Source: DATBSL01 sp963729875 (lineage in GTDB: Bacteria > Acidobacteriota > Vicinamibacteria > Fen-336). From it: a stretch of DNA of 64,000 bases. The stretch covers positions 751,304 through 815,303 of the forward strand of contig CAVSPR010000009.1 in the NCBI GenBank assembly GCA_963729875.1, read 5' to 3'. Position numbers and translations under genes: made by a program. Every line of letters begins with the position of its first letter. Position 1 is the first letter of the stretch. Below the pieces are notes generated by a model. The model was not told the origin of the DNA and did not search any database. It saw only the letters and a program-made list of their open reading frames with translations. Positions 56,255 through 64,000 of the stretch are shown here, piece by piece.

Positions 56255-57748
56255 GTGGCAGGCGTCACTGCATCGCGTGCTCCGGCGGCGCACGCTACGG
56301 GCGTGAGGCGCCGCTCGCTCGCCGCCGGGATCGTGCTCGCCGTCGCCGCCGGCGCCGGTCTCGCCCTGGCCGCCACCCAGGGCGGGCCCCTGCCGGGGCC
56401 GCTGCCCCTCTTCCCGTCCGACAACTGGTGGAACACCGACGTCAGCCTTGCGCCCGTCGACCCGAACTCCGCGAGCTACATCAGCTTCATCGGCTCCACC
56501 CGCACGCTCCATCCCGACCTCGGGGGCGAGGTTTCCCCCGGAAGCGTCGAGACCTACGGGATGCCCTACGTGGTCGTCGGACGGCAGCCAGCCGAAGAAG
56601 GCCGTCGAGTTCGACTACTGCGGACGAGAGCGACGGGGTGAATCACGCGACGGGCCTGAGCTACCCCTTCTACCCGATCCCGGACGAGGCGATCACCCAG
56701 CCGCACTGGATCGAGGGGGGACAGCCCGGCCGCGAGAACCCCGGCGGCGACCGGCACATGCTGATCGTCGACACGGACAACCGCTCCCTCTACGAGCTCT
56801 ACAACGTCTGCACTGGGACGGCAGCCGCTGGACGGCCGGGCTCGGGCGCCTTCTTCGACATGAAGACGAACAACCGCCGCCCCGACGGGTGGACCTCGGC
56901 CGACGCGGCGGGCCTTGCGATCCTGCCCGGGCCTCGTGCGCTACGACGAGGTCTACGGGACGAGCGAGATCGGCCACGCCTTCCGGGTCACGGTGCGGGC
57001 GACGAATGGCTACGTGTATCCCGCGTCCCACCGCGCGGGCGACACCGCGGGCGCGCTGCCCATGGGCGCGCGGCTGCGCCTGAAGGCCTCGAAGGACATC
57101 TCGGGCTTCCCGGCCGCGGTGCAGCGGATCTTCCGCGCCATGAAGACGCACGGGCTGATCGTGGCCGACAACGGCTCGGACATGTACGTGGGCGGCACCT
57201 TCGACACGCGCTGGGACAACGACGTCCTGAACCCCGCCTTCGCCGCCCTGCGGGCGAGCGATTTCGAGGTCGTGCTGCTCGGGTGGAAGCCGCTTCCTCC
57301 GGCGCCCGCCGGGCTCTCCAATCGCTTCCGCCTCTACCACGGCGTCACCAAGGAGCACCACTACACGACCGACGAGTACGAGTACCTCGTGCTCGGGACG
57401 CGCGGGTGGGTGCAGGAGGGGATCGCGCACCGGGTGTACCGGGACACGACGCCCGTGAGCGGGGTGACGCCCGTCCCGCTGTTCCGCCTGTACCACCGCG
57501 GGATCCTGCAGCACCTCTGGACGACCGACCGCAACGAGTACGACGTCCTCGCCACCCGAGGCTGGACCCAGGAAGGAGTCGACGGCCACATCCTTCCGGC
57601 GGCCGTCACGGGGGTCACGACGCCGCTCTACCGGCTCGCGTACAGGTACCTGCCCCTTCACCTCTGGACGGTGGACCGGAACGAGTACGACGTGCTGGCC
57701 GGCCAGGGCTGGGTCCAGGAGGGCGTCGTCGGACACGTCGTGCCCTGA
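56255..57748 (+). CDS. secreted protein of unnamed family with DUF5648 tail (frame-broken)
   Basis: N-terminal signal segment (SLAAGIVLAVAAGAGLALAA; GTG at 56303 is an alternative start). A domain of about 270 residues that I do not recognise by name follows, but it is highly patterned: PLFPSDNWWNTDVS, SFIGSTRTLHPDLGG, YPFYPIPDEAITQPHWIEGG, RHMLIVDTDNRSLYELYNV, GSGAFFDMKTNNRRPDGWT, RYDEVYGTSEIGHAFRVTV, MGARLRLKASKDISGF and DNGSDMYVGGTFDTRWDND. The many W, D and N residues suggest carbohydrate binding or hydrolysis. The tail (VTKEHHYTTDEYEYLVLGT, LQHLWTTDRNEYDVLAT, LPLHLWTVDRNEYDVLA) ends GHVVP. Frame changes are near 56580, 56830 and 56930. Confidence 0.78.
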
Positions 57749-57764
57749 TTCGGGGGACGGGATC

Positions 57765-59317
57765 TCAAGGGAGGACGTGCGCGGCCACCCCCTCCTGGAT
57801 CCACCCTCTCGTCGCCAGAACGGCGTACTCGTTCGCATCCGTCGTCCACAGGTGGATCGGGAGGAAGGCGTAGGCCAGCCGATAGAGGGGGACGGTGACT
57901 CCCGCCACTGCCGACGGCAGGACGTAGCTGTCCGTGCCCTCCTGCGTCCACCCCCGCGTCGCGAGCACCGCGTACTCGTTCGCGTCGGTCGTCCACAGAT
58001 GCTGACGAATGCCCGCGTGATAGAGACGGTAGAGCGGCACCGGCGTGACTCCGCCGACCGGCGTCGCATCCACGGGCACCCAGTGCGCGATGCCCTCCGG
58101 GACCCAGCCGCGCCCGGTCAGAACGCCGTACTCGTTCGTGTCCGTCGTGTAGAGGTGCTCCTTCGTGACGTCGCTGTAGAGCCGGTACCGGGCCCGCTGG
58201 CCCGGCCGCGAGCCGTAGTTGATGCGAAGGACCTCACCGCTGCCGCGGGCGAGGTAGTAGAGGTCGCCGCCCGGGAGACACGAACAGGTCGACCGGCGAG
58301 GAGATCCCCGAGGCGAAGTCCGTGGCCCTCCCCGTGGCAGGGTCGAAGCGCCGGATCCACCCGCTGCAGAGGTCCGCGAAGAAGTACTTGCCCAGGTACT
58401 CGGCGGGGAAGGTCGCGGTGGCGTCGTAGAAGGCGCCCCCGGCGATCGCGCAGCCGGTCGTCGAGCTGGAACCGTGACCGTAGGAGAAGAGCGGATAGGT
58501 GAAGGCCGGGTTCGGTGTCGGGCCGGGAGGGCCCTCGGACGACGGCCAGCCATAGTTGGCCCCCGCCTTGCCGTCGTTGATCTCCTCCCAGGTGCTCTGG
58601 CCGACGTCGTTCACGAACAGCCGCCCGGTACCGCGGTGGAAGGCGAAGGTGAACGGGTTGCGCAGGCCCAGGGCCCAGATCGCCCGGTTTGCCCCGCTCG
58701 CCTGGGCGAAGAAGGGGTTGTCCGGGGGGATGGTGCCGTCGGGGTTCACGCGCAGGATCTTCCCGAGGCGGTTGGAGAGGCTCTGCGCGTTGGCGCCGTT
58801 CGCGTTCTCTCCGACGCCCACGTAGAGCTTGCCGTCGGGACCGAAGTGCAGCGCTCCGCCGTTGTGGTTGGTGGCGCTGCTGAGGTTGTCGAGGTCCAGG
58901 AGGACGACCTCGCTTCCGGGCAGGGCCACGTCGCCGCTGGCCGTGAAGCGGCTCACCCGGTTGTGGATCGGAGAGGCGGCCACCGTGTAGTACACGTACA
59001 GGCGCTGGTTCGTCGCGAAGGCGGGGTCGAAGGCCACGCCCAGCAGGCCGCGCTCGCCCGTCGAGTCGACGGCCACCGTGAGGAAGGGCGTCGGGAGGAG
59101 GGCCCGCCCTTGACGACACGCAGGCGGCCGTCCTGCTCGCAGACGAAGATCCGGCCGTCCGGAGCCAGGGCCATCGCGGTCGCGTTCGTGAGACCCTCGG
59201 CGATGCGCGTCTCCACGAAGCCCGGCGGCAACGTGGCGGCGGCTCCCGGACGCCGAGACCCCACGTCCCGAGGACGGCGGAGACAAGGACGGCGGGTGCT
59301 GTTCGCGACTTGGCCAT
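57765..59317 (-). CDS. PQQ-type glucose/sorbosone dehydrogenase with DUF5648 tail (frame-broken)
   Basis: A periplasmic or surface sugar dehydrogenase of the soluble GDH/sorbosone type, a six-bladed propeller that uses PQQ. Start ATG at 59317 with signal peptide SRTAPAVLVSAVLGTWGLG. After a frame change near 59240 comes PPGFVETRIAEGLTNATAMA, then ERGLLGVAFDPAFATNQRLY, the active-site region TNHNGGALHFGPDGKLYVG, RAIWALGLRNPFTFAF, NDVGQSTWEEINDG and GANYGWPSSEG. A frame change near 58280 leads to GGDLYYLARGSGEVLRINY and the DUF5648 tail (TKEHLYTTDTNEYGVL, IRQHLWTTDANEYAVLAT) ending AHVLP. Only minus-strand member of the nine-gene array. Confidence 0.85.
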
Positions 59318-59347
59318 GGACCTTCCCTTCGGGAGACTCTTGCAGCC

Positions 59348-59353
59348 ATTCTA
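59348..59353 (-). promoter_or_regulatory. -10-like element of the dehydrogenase gene
   Basis: TAGAAT on the minus strand, 30 bases before the ATG, in the divergent gap. An AAGG ribosome site lies between. No clear -35. Confidence 0.3.
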
Positions 59354-59511
59354 CCGCGGCTGCCCCGGAAGCGACCGGGGCGAGGGCAAGCGGCGCGGCG
59401 TCGGCGCCGCGTTTTCGGTGTTAACCTTCACGGGGTGGCTGATGGCGGCCCGGCGGCGTGGGGCACGTCGGGTCGAATGGCCGGACGGTCTGGGGTGAGC
59501 GAGGCAATCTG

Positions 59512-62202
59512 ATGCCCAAGAGCAACGGTAGTCATCCGAACTGGCGCTGGGTCGCCCTGGCGTGCGTGGCGACGCTCCTGAGCGCGGGACTGGCCCAGGC
59601 CGACCGCCGGCCGGCCCGTCGCTCTCTTCCCGAAGGGGCCCTCGACAAGACGGCCCCGGCGGTGGCGGGGGCAAAGGCCGCGACGACTCCCGGCCGTCGC
59701 CGCCGCTGTCGATCGGCTCAGGGAGGCCGCCGATGCGGCCTCGGCCGCCACCGGCCGGCCGGCCGGCCCGGCACGTCTCGTTCAGACGCCCGGCGGGTTC
59801 GTGCGGTCGATGAGCTTCCCCGTCGCCCTCGCTCCGGCTCCCGGCGCCGACCGCAATCCCGGTCAGGCGGCCCTGTCGTTCCTGCGCGAGAACCGCGTGG
59901 CCCTGGGCTGGTCCAGGAAGGGAGTCGACTTCGCAACCCGCTCGATCCGAAAGAGCCGGGGGCGCAGCTTCGTGCGCCTGGAGCAGCGCTTCCAGGGCCT
60001 GCGGGTGTTCGGTGCGGGCGTCCTCGTGCAGGTCGAGCCCTCGGGGGGCATCCGCTTCGTGCTCGCCGACATCGCACGCGACGACGCCGCCTTCCTCGCG
60101 GGCCCCTTCGCGACCGAGCCCGCGCTGGACTCGGCGGCGGGCGTCACCGCCGCCCTCGAGCTCGCCATACGGACGCGGGGCCAGGGCGACGTCGCGGCCG
60201 AGCCGGCGGAGCTCATGGTGTACGAGCCGTCGGTCATCGGGGAGGCGGGCCCGAGCCGTCTCGTGTGGCACGTGCGGGCGCGCAGCGCCGCCGGCGACGT
60301 CAACGAGGTCGTGCTGGTCGACGCCGCTTCCGGCGAGGTCGCGTTCCACTACTCGGACGTCAAGCAGGCGTTGAATCGGACGATCTGGGACCACAACAAC
60401 GTCGCCGGCTCGGCCGGGACGGTGGTGCGGACCGAGGGGAGCGGGGCGAGCGGGATCGCGGACGCCGACCAGGCCTATCAGTATTTCGGCGACACCTACG
60501 GCTTCTACTTCACGAACTTCGGCCGCGACAGCTACAACGGCGCCGGCGCCGCCCTCGTCGGCCGGGTGCGGTACTGCGAGCCGACGGGCACCTGCCCCTA
60601 CTTGAACGCCTACTGGAACGGCTCCGAGATGCGCTTCGGACAGGGCTTCGCCGCCGCCGACGACGTGGTGGCGCACGAGCTGACGCACGCGGTCACGGAG
60701 TCCGAGTCGAACCTGATCTACTGGGGCGAGTCGGGCGCGATCAACGAGTCCCTGTCCGACATCTTCGGGGAGCTCATCGACCTCTCGAACGCGGGCGGCA
60801 CGGACACCGCGGGCGTCCGCTGGCTGATGGGAGAGGACGCGCCCGGGGGGGCGATACGGAGCATGTCGGATCCCACGCTCTACGGGGACCCCGACCGCCG
60901 GTTCAGCGCCCTGTGGTACACGGGCGCGGAGGACAACCGGGGGGTCCACTTCAACTCGGGGGTCGCCAACAAGCTCGCGTTCCTGCTCGTCGACGGCGGC
61001 AGCTTCAACGGGCAGACGGTGAGCGCCCTCGGCATCACCGCGGTGGCGCGGCTGTTCTACGAGGCGCAGGTGAACCTGCTGGTGCCCGCGTCCGACTACT
61101 ACGACCTCGACGCCGCGCTCATCCAGGCGGCGGTCAACCTGGGCTGGTCGGGCACCGATCGCGACAACCTGGAGCGGGCGCGCAAGGCGGTCGAGATCGC
61201 GGGGGCGCCGAACCCGGTCAACCTCTTCGAGGACGGCTTCGAGTCGACCCTGGGCAACTGGAAGGTGTTCGACCAGGGCGGGACGACCGGGAACGGCATC
61301 GGCACCACCTGGGGGTTGTCCTCGTACCGGAAGGTCGAGCGGGACCTACAGCCTCTACTGCGCGGGGGGGGCTCGTCTCCGGCCGCTCCGGGCACGAACT
61401 ACAAGTCCAACATGGATGCGTGGGTCGTCTACGGGCCGTTCTCCCTCGCGCAGGTGCAGGCGGCATGGGCCGAGTTCGACCTCTACCTCGACGTCGAGTA
61501 TCCGTTCGACGAGGTGTTCTGGGGCGTCTCGCTGGACGGGGTGAACTTCGACGGCTACGCGGTGTCCCCCGGCCCCGACGGGCTGACCCCGGGCTGGGTC
61601 CACGAGGTGTTCAACCTGAAGGAGGTCCAGTCCACCACGCCGGCCCTGGGCCAGCGGCAGGTGTGGTTCGCCTTCAACTTCTACTCCGACTCCACCACCG
61701 AGTACGAAGGGGCCTACGTCGACAACTTCGCGATGCGCCAGAGCTACGGGCCGACCACGCCGACCCTCGTCAGCCGGTACCGCCTCTACAGCGACATCAC
61801 GAAGGAACACCACTACACGACGGACCTGAACGAGTACAACGTGCTGGGGACGAGGGGGTGGACGCTGGAGGGCGTCGCCCACAGGGTGTACACGACCAAC
61901 GCGCTCGCGCTACGGCCTCATGCCGAGTCCCTCTCTACCGGCTCTACCACCCGGGTATCCGCCAGCACCTGTGGACGACAGACGCCTACGAGTACTCCGT
62001 CCTCGGCACGCGCGGCTGGGAGCACGAGGGGATCGACGGCTTCATCCTGCCCTCGGAGGTGCCGGGCGTGACCGTCCCGTTGTACCGGCTGTCCTACGCC
62101 TTCCTGCCCATCCACCTCTGGACGACAGACGCCTACGAGTACGCGGTGCTCGCAACGCGGGGCTGGTCACAGGAGGGCATCGTCGGCCACGTCATCCCAT
62201 AG
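59512..62202 (+). CDS. M4 (thermolysin-like) metalloprotease with DUF5648 tail (frame-broken)
   Basis: Exported zinc endopeptidase of about 897 codons. Signal peptide WVALACVATLLSAGLAQA. A frame change near 59715 leads into the propeptide (FLRENRVALGWSRKGVDF, VRLEQRFQGLRVFGAGVLVQ), then the catalytic domain: zinc motif VVAHELTHAVTE (bases about 60665-60700), third ligand and substrate site GAINESLSDIFGELID, and DNRGVHFNSGVANKLAFLL. A jelly-roll-like segment follows (FEDGFESTLGNWKVFDQGG, YKSNMDAWVVYGPFSL) containing a short frame excursion that ends at a run of eight Gs near 61370. The DUF5648 tail (TKEHHYTTDLNEYNVLGT, IRQHLWTTDAYEYSVLGT) has a frame change near 61912 and ends GHVIP. Confidence 0.88.
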   Translation: MPKSNGSHPNWRWVALACVATLLSAGLAQADRRPARRSLPEGALDKTAPAVAGAKAATTPGRRRRCRSAQGGRRCGLGRHRPAGRPGTSRSDARRVRAVDELPRRPRSGSRRRPQSRSGGPVVPAREPRGPGLVQEGSRLRNPLDPKEPGAQLRAPGAALPGPAGVRCGRPRAGRALGGHPLRARRHRTRRRRLPRGPLRDRARAGLGGGRHRRPRARHTDAGPGRRRGRAGGAHGVRAVGHRGGGPEPSRVARAGAQRRRRRQRGRAGRRRFRRGRVPLLGRQAGVESDDLGPQQRRRLGRDGGADRGERGERDRGRRPGLSVFRRHLRLLLHELRPRQLQRRRRRPRRPGAVLRADGHLPLLERLLERLRDALRTGLRRRRRRGGARADARGHGVRVEPDLLGRVGRDQRVPVRHLRGAHRPLERGRHGHRGRPLADGRGRARGGDTEHVGSHALRGPRPPVQRPVVHGRGGQPGGPLQLGGRQQARVPARRRRQLQRADGERPRHHRGGAAVLRGAGEPAGARVRLLRPRRRAHPGGGQPGLVGHRSRQPGAGAQGGRDRGGAEPGQPLRGRLRVDPGQLEGVRPGRDDRERHRHHLGVVLVPEGRAGPTASTARGGLVSGRSGHELQVQHGCVGRLRAVLPRAGAGGMGRVRPLPRRRVSVRRGVLGRLAGRGELRRLRGVPRPRRADPGLGPRGVQPEGGPVHHAGPGPAAGVVRLQLLLRLHHRVRRGLRRQLRDAPELRADHADPRQPVPPLQRHHEGTPLHDGPERVQRAGDEGVDAGGRRPQGVHDQRARATASCRVPLYRLYHPGIRQHLWTTDAYEYSVLGTRGWEHEGIDGFILPSEVPGVTVPLYRLSYAFLPIHLWTTDAYEYAVLATRGWSQEGIVGHVIP

Positions 62203-62223
62203 CAGGCCGGCCTCGCCATCCCA

Positions 62224-62258
62224 CCGGGAATCCCGATCCGCGGGGTCGGGATTCCCGG
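62224..62258 (+). terminator. terminator-like hairpin after the M4 protease gene
   Basis: A perfect 13-bp stem (CCGGGAATCCCGA with TCGGGATTCCCGG) around a nine-base loop, 21 bases after the protease stop. It lacks a T-run. It separates the DUF5648 array from the respiratory operon. Confidence 0.6.
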
Positions 62259-62287
62259 TTGACGCTCCGGCGGCCGTGTACTAGTCT
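62259..62287 (+). promoter_or_regulatory. candidate promoter of the Alternative Complex III operon
   Basis: TTGACG (five of six -35 bases) followed after 17 bases by TAGTCT (four of six -10 bases), placed directly after the hairpin and about 107 bases before actA. Confidence 0.4.
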
Positions 62288-62394
62288 CTCTGCTCTATTG
62301 CGGGACCCCCTTCGATGGATCAGGGGTCCGGACCCAAGAGACAGCCAGGCAACGACTCGAGGCACACCGGATAGCTCTGTGGCGTAGCGAGGAC

Positions 62395-63048
62395 ATGGCC
62401 CAGGTTTTCCCGAAGTCCGCGAACCAGATCGCGAAGGCCAGCATCGTGCTCGGCGGCGTGCTCGCCGCGACGGTGGCCGGCATCGTGGTCTTCGTCTTTC
62501 CCCGCTCGGCCTACGTGACGCGGCAGAAGGAGGCGCGGGAGCAGCCCGTGCCCTTCTACCACCTGCACCACGTGGGCGGGATGGGCATCGACTGCCGCTA
62601 CTGCCACACGTCCGTCGACAAGTCGGCGAACGCCGGGATCCCCCCGACGAAGACGTGCATGAACTGCCACTCGCAGATCTTCAACCAGAGCCCCACGCTC
62701 GAGCCCGTCCGCGCGAGCTGGCGCACCGGCCAGTCGATCGAGTGGGTCAAGGTGCACGACCTCCCCGACTTCGTCTACTTCAACCACAGCGCCCACGTGA
62801 ACAAGGGCGTGGGCTGCACGACCTGCCACGGACCGGTGGACAAGATGTCCTACGTCTGGCAGGAGAAGTCCCTCCTCATGGAGTGGTGCCTCGACTGCCA
62901 CCGGCAGCCCGAGAAGTACCTCCGCCCGAAGAGCGAGGTCTACAGCGTCGCGTGGAAGCCCCCTTCGAACCAGCTGGAGCTGGGGCGACGGCTCGCGGCG
63001 GAATACAAGGTCAAGACACAGGTCACCTGCTCTACCTGCCACCGATGA
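62395..63048 (+). CDS. actA: Alternative Complex III subunit ActA, pentaheme cytochrome c
   Basis: A 217-residue membrane-anchored cytochrome of Alternative Complex III, which oxidises quinol and passes electrons to cytochrome c or oxidase. One N-terminal membrane helix (IVLGGVLAATVAGIVVFVF) is followed by a periplasmic part with five CxxCH heme sites: CRYCH, CMNCH, CTTCH, CLDCH and CSTCH, the last at the extreme C-terminus. PFYHLHHVGGMGIDCRYCH and FVYFNHSAHVNKGVGC are typical of ActA. Its TGA overlaps the ActB start (ATGA). Confidence 0.93.
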   Translation: MAQVFPKSANQIAKASIVLGGVLAATVAGIVVFVFPRSAYVTRQKEAREQPVPFYHLHHVGGMGIDCRYCHTSVDKSANAGIPPTKTCMNCHSQIFNQSPTLEPVRASWRTGQSIEWVKVHDLPDFVYFNHSAHVNKGVGCTTCHGPVDKMSYVWQEKSLLMEWCLDCHRQPEKYLRPKSEVYSVAWKPPSNQLELGRRLAAEYKVKTQVTCSTCHR

Positions 63049-64000
63049 GCCAGGAACACTTCGCCGCCGTCCCCGTGGAGTTCCAGGGCGTGCGCCGGAA
63101 GCCCGACGGAGCAGGGCCCCCGCCGCTACTGGAAGAGCCTCGACGAGCTCGCCGACGCCCCCGCGTTCCTCGAGTTCCTGCACCGGGAGTTCCCGGAGCA
63201 GGCCTCGATGTTCGAGGACCCAAAGGGCCGCCGCGAGTTCATGACCCTGATGGGCGCCTCGCTCGCCCTCGCCGGCCTCACCGCCTGCACCAAGCAGCCT
63301 TCGGAGAAGATCCTGCCGTACGTGCGGCAGCCGGAGCAGCTCGTGCTCGGGCGGCCGCTGTTCTTCGCGACCGCCGCCGGCCACGACGGCTACGCCCGCG
63401 GCATCCTGGTGGAGAGCCACGAGGGGCGGCCGACGAAGGTCGAGGGCAACCCCGACCACCCGGCGAGCCTCGGCGGCTCGGACGTGTTCGGCCAGGCCCA
63501 CGTGCTCTCCCTCTACGACCCCGACCGCTCGAAGACGGTCCTCTACCTCGGCGAGGACCGCACCTGGGGCGACTTCCGCGCCGCGCTGCGCGAGGCGCTC
63601 GACAAGCAGAAGGCGAAGCAGGGCGCAGGCCTGCGGTTCCTCACCGGCCGCGTGACCTCGCCCACGCTGGCCGCGCAGATGGCCGCCGTCCTCGCCGCCT
63701 TCCCGCAGGCGAAGTGGACGAGCTGGGAGCCGGCCGGCCGCGACAACTCGCGCGCGGGGGCCGTGCTCGCCTTCGGGGAGCCGGTCGAGGCGCAGTACCG
63801 TTTCGACCGGGCCGACGTGATCCTGAGCCTGGAGGCCGACTTCGTCGCCTCGCACCCGGCGAGCCTGCGGCTCGTGCGCGAGTTCGCGGCGCGGCGCAAG
63901 CCGAGCGCGGAGAAGCCGGAGATGAACCGGCTCTACGTGGTCGAGGGCTCGCCCACGTCCACGGGCGCCTCCGCCGACCACCGGCTGGCGCTGCGCAGCT
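63045..64000 (+). CDS. actB: Alternative Complex III subunit ActB, molybdopterin-oxidoreductase-like (3' truncated, one frame break)
   Basis: Starts ATG overlapping the actA stop and runs off the window. One extra base in a C-run near 63103 breaks the frame; after it the family N-terminus is clear: QGPRRYWKSLDELADAPAFL, HREFPEQASMFEDP, then the variant twin-arginine signal GRREFMTLMGASLALAGLTA, ILPYVRQPEQLVLG and KVEGNPDHPASLGGSDVFGQ. Only the start of the molybdopterin-like domain is inside the window. ActB normally also carries iron-sulfur clusters in its C-terminal part, not visible here. Confidence 0.9.
   Translation, partial: MSQEHFAAVPVEFQGVRRKPDGAGPPPLLEEPRRARRRPRVPRVPAPGVPGAGLDVRGPKGPPRVHDPDGRLARPRRPHRLHQAAFGEDPAVRAAAGAARARAAAVLRDRRRPRRLRPRHPGGEPRGAADEGRGQPRPPGEPRRLGRVRPGPRALPLRPRPLEDGPLPRRGPHLGRLPRRAARGARQAEGEAGRRPAVPHRPRDLAHAGRADGRRPRRLPAGEVDELGAGRPRQLARGGRARLRGAGRGAVPFRPGRRDPEPGGRLRRLAPGEPAARARVRGAAQAERGEAGDEPALRGRGLAHVHGRLRRPPAGAAQ

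Noticed and set aside
61363..61371. G8 run as a phase-variation switch in the protease
   Set aside because: The frame before and after a nearby short excursion is the same, so the run looks like one of two compensating sequence errors; similar breaks occur at many non-repetitive sites.
1..64000. tRNA, rRNA, riboswitch or mobile element
   Set aside because: No cloverleaf, rRNA segment, transposase, integrase or terminal inverted repeat was recognisable by reading.

Overview
The window is a very GC-rich chromosomal segment of a diderm-type bacterium. Several things fit Acidobacteriota best: an Alternative Complex III operon (pentaheme ActA followed by a TAT-variant ActB), a tandem DUF507 pair, frequent GTG/TTG starts, and long secreted proteins built from ELWxxDGT, Calx-beta, Ig-like and FG-GAP modules. 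Myxococcota or a related phylum cannot be excluded. No rRNA, tRNA, CRISPR array, phage or insertion sequence was recognised.

Region 1 (1-40.8 kb) is a large surface-glycan locus. It holds a bifunctional ATP sulfurylase/APS kinase (PAPS supply), about fourteen glycosyltransferases or glycosyltransferase-like proteins of GT-A and GT-B fold, UDP-GlcNAc 2-epimerase, a polysaccharide pyruvyl transferase, a NAD-dependent sugar epimerase, an ABC-2 permease/ATPase export pair and an O-antigen-ligase-type polymerase/ligase. Inside it lies a small acyl-transfer operon: an FkbH-like HAD protein, an acyl carrier protein and an unusual hotdog/deacetylase/hotdog protein, with a methyltransferase divergent from it. 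Four of the glycosyltransferases carry 3, 3, 7 and 9 copies of the same N-terminal module of about 37 residues. A roughly 2.3 kb stretch (20.7-23.0 kb) holds only decayed or frame-broken remnants of secreted proteins.

Region 2 (40.8-42.0 kb) is a short housekeeping patch: two overlapping DUF507 genes, and upp on the other strand.

Region 3 (42.1-62.2 kb) is the most striking part. Nine consecutive genes encode secreted proteins with unrelated N-terminal parts: ELWxxDGT repeats, Ig/FG-GAP propellers, delta-60 repeats, Calx-beta domains, an unrecognised family, a PQQ-type sugar dehydrogenase and an M4 metalloprotease. Every one ends, at its last residue, with the same module of about 150 residues (three DUF5648-type repeats). 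The arrangement resembles a shared sorting or anchoring tail on diverse cargo. Region 4 (62.4-64.0 kb) starts the Alternative Complex III operon and runs off the window.

Many genes are interrupted by single-base frame changes, some of which compensate each other over a few codons, while neighbours are intact. This pattern looks more like indel errors in the sequence than true decay, so I give the span of the intended gene and state where the frame changes.
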